DNA from: Cohnella herbarum
GTDB taxonomy: Bacteria; Bacillota; Bacilli; Paenibacillales; Paenibacillaceae
Length of the DNA stretch: 64,000 bases
NCBI RefSeq assembly: GCF_012849095.1
Contig: NZ_CP051680.1
Span: 8,284,251-8,348,250, forward strand
Direction: 5' to 3'
This document shows positions 25,922-34,100 of the stretch, piece by piece. The position numbers and the translations under genes were made by a program. The notes below the pieces were generated by a model that made no database searches, was not told the DNA's origin, and saw only the letters and a program-made list of their open reading frames with translations. The first letter of the stretch is position 1. The number at the start of each line of letters is the position of its first letter.

Positions 25922-27747
25922 AGTTGCGTTCCCCTATCCAACGGTAAAATGATCTTAACGATTGTCCCTTCATCGGGCGCGCTCAGAATGCTGATCCCGT
26001 ACTCGTTGCCGTAATAAAGCTTAATCCGGGAATTCACGTTGTAGATGCCTACCCGGTCTCTCGTCGGGCTATCAAGCATCGTTCGTGGATTATCGCCCAG
26101 CATCGCATTCATCTTATCCGCCTGTCGGCTATCCATCCCCTTACCGTTATCCTCTATATAAATCCACAGCTCATTATCGTACGTTTGGGCGCAGATATGA
26201 ACGAGACGATGCCCTGTTTTGTTTTCCAGGCCGTGAAGGATCGCGTTCTCGACGATCGGCTGTAAAGTCAATCGCAAAATGCTCGTGGAGAGCAACTCGT
26301 CATCGATATCGAACGTCATCCGGAACTGTTCTCCGAAACGCAGCTTTTGAAGGGTCAAGTACTTGTTCACGTGATCCAGTTCTTCTACCAAGGTCACGAT
26401 AAATCTCCCCCTATTCAGCGAATAGCGAAACAAATCGGATAAATGTTGAACCATTTGGCGCGCCAACCCGGCATTCTCGTCTCTGATAACCGCTTTAATG
26501 GACGACAACGTGTTATACAGAAAGTGGGGATTAATCTTGCTCTGAAGCGACTCCAACTCGGATTGCCTTCGGGCAAGCTCGATCTCGTATTTTTCTTTGA
26601 TCAGATGATGTACGTTTTCGGCCATCGTATTGAAACCTAAAGCGATTTCCGCGAATTCGTCCGCGCCTTTGGCTTCGATCATAACGGAAAAATTCCCTCT
26701 CTGAAATTGGATGAACGACTTCTTTAAGCGAATAAGAGGAGAGGTAATGAGATTAGACAGCAAGATGGACAGGATGATAGTCGAAATGACCAACACGGTC
26801 ATCAGCAAGAAATTAATCCTTTTTACGACGCTCATTTTTTCCTCGATGACATGTCGATGCACGGACGTAATGACCTTGAATTCGAAGATCGACGAGTCAT
26901 CATAAATGATAAACTGATCCTTCCAGTTAAAGCTGATCTGCTCGTTCGTTTTGTCCGCGCGCTCTTGCTCGGCACGCTCAATGAGTTGCTGCAAGGAGTC
27001 CGGAGATTGTTCTCGGTTGCTAAATACGACTTTATTATTATCGGATAAGATGATGACCGTGTCCTCTTCGGTAATTCTGCTGTGGGTAACGATTTCTCCG
27101 AATTTGGACAATTCCTGCGTAAACAACGAGATTCCGATCGGCTTGTTTTCTATTTTGTAGTCTAGAAGGGTTCGTAGCACTCCGATCACGTTGTTGTTCT
27201 TATGATTTCTAATGGAACTGTTCATCGTTTGGTCCAGATCCATCATGGTGATGACGGGACCGCCGTTGTTGATCAGCGTATCTTCCACGCCTGGGATCCG
27301 TATTTTTGAATTTTCCTGAGGAGTAAATCCGTCCGCGTTAACGTACGTGGCGATGGAGCCGTTCAGGGAAAGCAACCCGATGCCGTCGAATCTATCGTTA
27401 TTGCTCAAGATGCTGGTCAGGAAGTAGTTCACCCGATTGGCGGCTTCAAAATATCCCTCGTCGATCGTGGTAGGTTTATAGGAAAGGAACCGTTGAATGT
27501 CGAGGATGTTGTAAGCGAGCGCCTCCGACTGTTTCTGCATAGTCTGCAAATTCTCATCGATACTATTTACGATCTGGTTATTCAATGTTTTCTTATACTC
27601 GATAAAATCGGACTGAAACAGTCTTCGCGTACTTTCATGAGACATCGTAGTCAGTATGACGGTGGGTATGGATGTCGCCAGCAGCAGGAGAAGAAAAATC
27701 TTATAGAAGACTTTTTTCCGGTACATGGATAGTAGTTTTTTGATCAT
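25918..27747 (-). CDS. Sensor histidine kinase (YesM-like)
   Basis: A 609-residue kinase. Membrane segments lie near residues 14-35 and at about 300-323, enclosing an extracellular dCache-like sensor. A HAMP linker follows, then the His_kinase domain with HFLYNTLSSIK (phospho-His) and an HATPase domain with NAILHGLEN and GKGM. This is the partner of the YesN-like regulator downstream. The extracellular domain probably senses a glycan or a binding-protein complex; the ligand is not evident. It is divergent from the ABC transporter operon. Confidence 0.92.
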   Translation of the reverse strand: MIKKLLSMYRKKVFYKIFLLLLLATSIPTVILTTMSHESTRRLFQSDFIEYKKTLNNQIVNSIDENLQTMQKQSEALAYNILDIQRFLSYKPTTIDEGYFEAANRVNYFLTSILSNNDRFDGIGLLSLNGSIATYVNADGFTPQENSKIRIPGVEDTLINNGGPVITMMDLDQTMNSSIRNHKNNNVIGVLRTLLDYKIENKPIGISLFTQELSKFGEIVTHSRITEEDTVIILSDNNKVVFSNREQSPDSLQQLIERAEQERADKTNEQISFNWKDQFIIYDDSSIFEFKVITSVHRHVIEEKMSVVKRINFLLMTVLVISTIILSILLSNLITSPLIRLKKSFIQFQRGNFSVMIEAKGADEFAEIALGFNTMAENVHHLIKEKYEIELARRQSELESLQSKINPHFLYNTLSSIKAVIRDENAGLARQMVQHLSDLFRYSLNRGRFIVTLVEELDHVNKYLTLQKLRFGEQFRMTFDIDDELLSTSILRLTLQPIVENAILHGLENKTGHRLVHICAQTYDNELWIYIEDNGKGMDSRQADKMNAMLGDNPRTMLDSPTRDRVGIYNVNSRIKLYYGNEYGISILSAPDEGTIVKIILPLDRGTQL

Positions 27748-27912
27748 GGTGTTCTCCCGCCATACAGATGTAATTTCATCATCTTACCGTACAAAACCAT
27801 TATAACGAATGGATTTTAAAAAGGATCAAGCGCTGCTCAAGAGCGCAAAATTGGTCACTAATTCTTAAAACTATTCACTATTCTAGCTAAAAAGGAAAGC
27901 ATACAATTAAAC

Positions 27913-27959
27913 TTGTCAAAACGCGCGTTGACACTACTATTCGTAATATCAAGGGGGAT
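27913..27959 (+). promoter_or_regulatory. Candidate promoter and RBS of the sugar ABC operon
   Basis: TTGTCA (27913-27918) and TACTAT (27935-27940) are 16 bases apart, followed by AAGGGGGATC before the ATG at 27966. The 218-base gap to the divergent kinase gene would hold the regulator's site; I could not identify it. The promoter match is modest. Confidence 0.35.
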
Positions 27960-27965
27960 CGACCT

Positions 27966-29297
27966 ATGCTGAAGAAAAAATTACTGCTAAGTTTAGTCGT
28001 TTGTATGGTCGCATTTACGCTTGCGGCTTGCGGAAATAGCAATAATAGCAACTCCGCTGCAACTAACGGCGCTTCGCCCGAAGCATCGTCAACGACATCG
28101 CCGGAAAAATCTTCAAATGACGAAGCGTTCGAAATTAGCGTCGCTCACTGGGTACTCGGTTCGGCTAACGCCTATGCCGAGGACTACATCAAAAACGTAG
28201 AAGCTCTGTACAAGAAAACGTATCCGAACGCCACGATCAAATGGAATCCTATCCAAGGCGAAAAATACCATGAGTTGTTAAAGGCGCAGCTTGCGACGAA
28301 GAGCGCTCCCGATGTGTTTTTCCATCAAAACGCGCTTGTTCCTTTCGCCAAAGCCGGTTACTTGACCGATCTTTCAGATCAGCCATGGGCCTCGCAAATC
28401 ATGGAAAGCTCTAAACCGGATAACGCATACGACGGCAAAGTGTATGCGGCGCCTGTCGACGTCTCCGGCTGGGGAATGTTTTATAACAAAAAAGTGTTTG
28501 CGGATCTCGGGCTTTCCGTTCCGAAAAACTATCAAGAGTTTCTGGATATAAGCGAAAAGATTAAAGCAGCCGGAATCATTCCGGTCACGGCCGGGTACAA
28601 GGATGGATGGCCGATATCCGGTACTTGGATTTCGATGGCATCGTTCGTATACGGCGTGAATCCGAATATCGACAAAGATTTATATGAAGGCAAGACCAAA
28701 ATCAATGGTCCTGAATTTACGGCGTTGTTTACCGCTTTCGAGAAAATGGTCAAAAATAACTATCTGACCAAAAGCGCATTGAGCACCGGTTATGATACGG
28801 CCGTGCAGCAGGTTGGCGAAGGCAAAGCGGCTATGATGTTCAACGGACCGTGGATCAACAGCGTCGTCGCCGACAAGTACAATGTCGACCTTGGTTTCTT
28901 CCCGATGCCTGACGACAACGGCAACAGCTTCGTTACTACGGCTACGAATGCTTCTTTGTCCCTGAATGCCCTGTATCCGGACAAACAGCGCGGAATCGAT
29001 ATGATCAACGCTTTGATTGACGCTAGCACGCTTCCCGGATTGCTTCAGAACAGTGCATTTACGGGTTTGCCGAACCTTACGATACCGCAAGAAACGAGCG
29101 GAGGCAAGGATTACGCTCAGGCGTTATCTACTTTCCCGTCGCAAATGCAAATGACTCTGTGGCTCCCGCCATCAACGCATGAAGCGCTATCGCAAGTGAT
29201 AACGAAAATCGCGGCAGGCAAAGCTTTCTCACCTAAGGATTTGGACGCGGCGGATCAAACCTATCAGCGCGATAAAGCGTTGGTAAATATTCAGTAA
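27966..29297 (+). CDS. ABC transporter sugar-binding lipoprotein
   Basis: A 443-residue extracellular solute-binding protein (family 1). A signal peptide ends in the lipobox LAAC, with Cys near residue 21, followed by a Ser/Asn/Thr-rich tether. Features of the fold include APDVFFHQNALVPF, WGMFYNKKVFADLG and MMFNGPW. It captures an oligosaccharide at the membrane surface and hands it to the two permeases encoded next. No ATPase gene is present, so the transporter probably shares an MsmX-like ATPase. It is adjacent to and divergent from the YesMN pair. Confidence 0.93.
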   Translation: MLKKKLLLSLVVCMVAFTLAACGNSNNSNSAATNGASPEASSTTSPEKSSNDEAFEISVAHWVLGSANAYAEDYIKNVEALYKKTYPNATIKWNPIQGEKYHELLKAQLATKSAPDVFFHQNALVPFAKAGYLTDLSDQPWASQIMESSKPDNAYDGKVYAAPVDVSGWGMFYNKKVFADLGLSVPKNYQEFLDISEKIKAAGIIPVTAGYKDGWPISGTWISMASFVYGVNPNIDKDLYEGKTKINGPEFTALFTAFEKMVKNNYLTKSALSTGYDTAVQQVGEGKAAMMFNGPWINSVVADKYNVDLGFFPMPDDNGNSFVTTATNASLSLNALYPDKQRGIDMINALIDASTLPGLLQNSAFTGLPNLTIPQETSGGKDYAQALSTFPSQMQMTLWLPPSTHEALSQVITKIAAGKAFSPKDLDAADQTYQRDKALVNIQ

Positions 29298-29392
29298 AGA
29301 TGGAGTGATCATACGAGTGCTGGGGATTAAACGCCGCAGCACTCGCATCATCGTTATTATTGTTTACTCAAACGCGGATTGGACTGATTGAA

Positions 29393-30271
29393 GTGAAGAA
29401 AAGCACCCTGGATTACACACAGCGAGTCCTATTCATGGTACCCGTGTTGCTCATTATCGCTGCATTTGTCGTATATCCTTTTCTATCAAGCGTTTACTAT
29501 TCTTTTACGGACTGGAACGGGATTTCGAAGCCCAATTTCGTTGGACTGCTCAACTACAAAAATTTGCTGAAAGATATCAGCTTCGTGCATTCTCTAAGAA
29601 ACATCTTGTTCTTTACAGTCGGAGCTATCGTTCTGATCAATCCGCTATCGCTGATCTTGGCTCTGATTCTTAATTCGAAGATTAAAGGACGCTCCGCGTT
29701 ACGGACGTTATTTTACTTGCCTTCCGTCATTAGCATGATCGTTATTTCGAACATCTGGGTGATCATTCTTGCCGGTGACGGGTTGCTTAATAAAGTGGTC
29801 GATCTTCTAGGCGTGGGAGGCCAAGAGATCAATTGGCTCGGAGATTATGACAAAACGCCTTGGGCGCTCTTGTTTATTATTTTATGGCAAGGCGTCGGCA
29901 ACTCCGCTATTTTCTACATCGCGGGGCTTCAGAGCATTCCGCAGGATTTATACGAAGCTGCCGATATCGACGGGGCGGTCGGCTGGACCCGCTTTACTCG
30001 TATTACTTTCCCATTGCTGATGCCAGCCGTTACGATCGTTACTTTTTTCCAAATATCAGGAACCTTAAAGCTGTTTGACCTTCCGTTGATTATGACTAAG
30101 GGCGGTCCCGGCGACGTTACGCTGACCCCTACGATGCTTATATACAATCAAGCTTTCCAATACAATGCTGCCGGATACGCAACCACTACCGGGGTATTCT
30201 TGCTCCTCATTATTTTCGTGATCTCTGCCCTTCAGCTTAGGTTAACCCGTTCTAAGGAGGTGGAGATGTAA
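29393..30271 (+). CDS. Sugar ABC transporter permease (UgpA/LacF type)
   Basis: A MalF-type permease of about 292 residues with six membrane segments. The EAA loop near the C-terminus reads EAADIDGAVGWTRFTRITFPLL. The start is uncertain: GTG 29393 gives the usual N-terminus (KKSTLDYTQRVLFMVP), while TTG 29360 would add 11 residues; neither has a strong RBS. The next permease gene overlaps its stop by one base. Confidence 0.9.
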   Translation: MKKSTLDYTQRVLFMVPVLLIIAAFVVYPFLSSVYYSFTDWNGISKPNFVGLLNYKNLLKDISFVHSLRNILFFTVGAIVLINPLSLILALILNSKIKGRSALRTLFYLPSVISMIVISNIWVIILAGDGLLNKVVDLLGVGGQEINWLGDYDKTPWALLFIILWQGVGNSAIFYIAGLQSIPQDLYEAADIDGAVGWTRFTRITFPLLMPAVTIVTFFQISGTLKLFDLPLIMTKGGPGDVTLTPTMLIYNQAFQYNAAGYATTTGVFLLLIIFVISALQLRLTRSKEVEM

Positions 30272-31113
30272 TGAAGGTTCAAGCAGGAAGCAGAATTCTC
30301 GGAACCGGGCTTATGTTCTTTGTCGCGCTCTTGTTTACCGTTCCGTTCATTGTTCTTATCCTGTCGAGCTTTAAGGATGAGGACCATATCTTTGATCCGT
30401 TTTACCCGCCGGACTTTACCAACTTCGAAAATTACAAAATGGTTTTTGCATCTCCGACTTTCGTTCCCGCGTTCTTGAATACGATCATGATCTGTGCCAT
30501 CACGTTAATCATTGCCATTATCGTTTCTTCTATGGCCGGATATGTCGTTAGCCGGTCCAAAGAACGGATATTCAAGTGGATGTATATCGTGTTCGTGTTC
30601 GCGCTCATTATCCCGGCTCAAACGAATATGGTCGTCTTCTACAAAATGGGAACCTCGTTAGGCATGATGAATACGATTCCTTTCCTAATCTTGATCTATT
30701 TGTCCGGTAACGTAGCCTATACGTCGATGATTTACGCCGGCTTTACCAAATCCATACCTAGGCAGCTGGAAGAGGCCGCCGCCATTGACGGCTGCGGCAA
30801 AATCAGAACGTTCGTCAGCATCATTTTTCCGTTATTGATGCCTGCGACGGCTACCGTATTCGTGGTGGAAATATTCTGGTACTGGAACGACTTTCAGGGA
30901 CCTCTCATTTATTTAAGCAACGGCGACGTGCCCACGTTAATGCTTGAAATATACAACTTTAAGAGTTATGTCGGCACATTAAGCTATTCGGTTACGTCAT
31001 GGGCGCCCGTATCGGCCATATGCGTCGTAGCCACCATTCCGATTCTCTTGTTCTTCTTATTTACGCAAAAGTACTTGCTCAAGGGACTAGCTATGGGAGC
31101 GATTAAAGGATAA
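30271..31113 (+). CDS. Sugar ABC transporter permease (MalG/UgpE type)
   Basis: 280 residues with six membrane segments. The EAA loop reads EEAAAIDGCGKIRTFVSIIFP. It has a strong RBS, AAGGAGGTGG, inside the end of the previous gene, and the ATG overlaps that gene's stop. Together with the other permease it forms the membrane channel. The giant SLH protein gene begins 35 bases downstream, probably in the same transcript. Confidence 0.93.
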   Translation: MKVQAGSRILGTGLMFFVALLFTVPFIVLILSSFKDEDHIFDPFYPPDFTNFENYKMVFASPTFVPAFLNTIMICAITLIIAIIVSSMAGYVVSRSKERIFKWMYIVFVFALIIPAQTNMVVFYKMGTSLGMMNTIPFLILIYLSGNVAYTSMIYAGFTKSIPRQLEEAAAIDGCGKIRTFVSIIFPLLMPATATVFVVEIFWYWNDFQGPLIYLSNGDVPTLMLEIYNFKSYVGTLSYSVTSWAPVSAICVVATIPILLFFLFTQKYLLKGLAMGAIKG

Positions 31114-31148
31114 GGTTCGAGCAACCATCTTGAAACGGAGTGGATAGA

Positions 31149-34100
31149 ATGCACGGTAAAGCGAGGAAATTCACAAGTTTTCTGGTAGCGGCAGTACTTA
31201 TGTTTAACATGATCTATTTGACGACGCCGCAGCTTGCCCAAGCTGCGGAGACGAATATCGCACCGCAGGCGCGGGTAACGGTTTCTTCTTTTTATGGAAA
31301 TGATCCCGCCTATGCGGGCGCTCATGCGGCGGATGGCCGTATGGACACGGAATGGGCTTCCGCTACCTCTGCACCGTGGATTGAACTGGATTGGGACAAC
31401 ACGTATGAAGTGTCCAAAATCGTAATCTATGACCGACCGGATGGCGCAGATGCCATCGGCGGAGTGCTGAGTTTCAGCAATGGCGCGCAAGTAACGGTGT
31501 CCGATATTCCAGGGAATGGCGTTGCCAAGGAAATTGTATTAAATTCTCCAATCGTTACCGATTCCTTGAAATTCGATATTACGGGCAATGGCTGGAATGG
31601 AGTAGGCTTAGTCGAGCTTCAGGTGTTCGGAGTCGAATCGGCTAGCGGAACGCCCGTTCAAAACATTAGCGTTGTCAGTAACGAGAATACGATAAGCATC
31701 TCCGGCGGCGCTCTTCAGTTGAATACGGCGGTATTCCCTGAGGATGCGACCATGAAAAGCGTGACTTGGGCGGTCTATGAAAGCGATGGACACACGCCTA
31801 CGAATAAAGCGGAAATCGATAACGCGGGCTTACTCCAGGCCAAAGCCGATGGAGTGGTTAGAGTCGTCGCGGCAGCGAAGGACGGGTCCGGCGTAACCGG
31901 TTACAAGGATATAACGATTAACCAGACCGTTCAACCGGGCAGCAATATTGCAGGCGGCGCTAGCGTTACGGTTTCAACGGAGCACAGCGCGGAATATAAA
32001 GGCGCTTATGCCGTAGATGGACAGTTGAGCACGGAGTGGGCTTCCAACGAAACGAAACCATGGATTCGGCTGGATTGGAACGAACCGCAAACGATAACGA
32101 AGCTTGTATTATACGACAGAGCCGATGGCAATAATGCCGCAGGTAAAATCGTATTCAGCAATGGCAAGGAAATCAAGGTAGACGGAGTACCGAACGACGG
32201 AGTAACGCCGAAGACGATCGTTCTGCCCAATCCTATCGTTGCGACCTCGATCAAATTCGATATTCATGAGGGTAGCGGCGGATGGAATGTGGGCTTAAGG
32301 GAATTCGAAGTATTCGGGTATCCAAGCGGAGCAAGCAAGCCCGTTGAAAGTATCGGAGTAAGCGGGGCAGGCGGCATTCACGCCATATCTGCCAAGAAGG
32401 GTACGTTGCAAATGATCGCGTCGGTGCTGCCTGCCGATGCAACGAATCAATCGGTTTCTTGGGCCGTGTTAGAAGAGGATGGAGTTACGCCTACTAAAAA
32501 GGCAAAAATAGATAGCCAAGGAAAGCTCTCGGCAACTGCCGATGGCACGGTTACTGTAGTTGCTAGATCGAAGGATGGATCCACGGTTGACGGATCGGTT
32601 AAGGTGACGATTTCCGGACAAGGCGTCGACCCTTCGATGGGAACGAATATTGCCGGAAACGCGTCCGTGTCCGCATCGACCGAATATAGCGCGGCGTACG
32701 TCGCGACCAACGCGATGGATGGAGACATCGGTACGGAATGGGCATCGAAAGAGACGAAGCCTTGGATCAACCTCGAGTGGGAGCAAGCGCAAACGATACA
32801 TAAGATTATCGTGTACGACAGGAATGACCCTGCCAATGCGGATAAAGGAATCATTACGTTTAGCAACGGCAAGAAGATCGAAGTGAAGGACATCCCGGTA
32901 GACGGGTCTCCCAAGGAGATTGATCTGGAAACGCCTATCGTAGCGAAATGGCTGCGATTTGATATCAGCAGTACAACCGGCTTCAATTCGATCGGTCTTG
33001 CGGAGATGGAAGTATACGGCTTTACCGAGGGAGTAACGACTCCCGTTGCGAGTATTGCGGTTTACGGAGAAACGGGCAATTCCATCGATGTGAAAGGCGG
33101 AAGCCTGAAGATGGTTGCCGCGGTTACTCCGGGCGATGCGACCGACCAGAGAGTGAAATGGTCCGTTCGCGAACCGGACGGCTCGGCAACGATCAAAGCT
33201 TCGATCGATCAAACGGGAACGCTTACGGCTTCCAAGAAAAAAGACGGAGACGTAAAGGTTAGAGCCGAAGCGATTGACGGCACCGGAGTCATTGGCGAGG
33301 CGATCGTCACGCTAATCAACCAAGAGGTGAACGCCAATACGCCTCCGGATGCCACAGCCACGATAGACTTTGCGAATGATACCGTAATAGGATCGCCTTA
33401 TGTATTCGGATTCAATAAAAATCCGATGAGAATGCACGCGGATGTTATGTTTCCGAAGCTAGCCGATATCGGGATGACAAGAATTCGCAATACGGTATAT
33501 TTCGATTATATTCTCAAAGACGTCTGCGGCAGCCTTGAAGATTGGAACAACAATACGAATGATTGTCAAAACCCCGACAACTGGAATTGGGATCAATTCT
33601 GGTGGGTCGATCAGGCAAAAGCCAATCACATGAAGGTTTCGATGATTTTTGCCTACGCTCCCAGCTTCTTAACCTATTCAGGCGATTATTTTGGCGTCCC
33701 GAAAGATTGGGAGGTTTACGAGGATATCGTTCAGAAGGTTTATCTTCGTTACAAGGACGATATCGACTGGGTTGAAATTCTGAACGAACCCGATGCTTCC
33801 TGGTTTATTAACTTGGAAGGCAGCGGGTACACCCGCATTGCATTTATTAAGGACTCTTACTATCACATTGCCAAAGCCATTCGTGAAGTGGACAGCGACG
33901 TGATCATGGGCGGACTCAGCACATTCGAGCCTGTCACTGAGGAAATCCACGCCGTTATGGATGATCCTAGAATTACGCCGGATATGCTGCAGTACGGCTC
34001 GTTCCATAAGTATAGTCCGCAAGCCGGCAAGACGGATATTCGTATTTTCAAAGACGCGTTCGCATCCCGCGCTTCGAAGGGGTTCGATGCCAATGCGCCT

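Noticed and set aside
27928..27950. TTGACA at 27928 as the -35 of the ABC operon
   Set aside because: The only -10-like sequence after it (TAATAT) is 9 bases away, too close for sigma-A; the TTGTCA/TACTAT pair is a better though modest choice.
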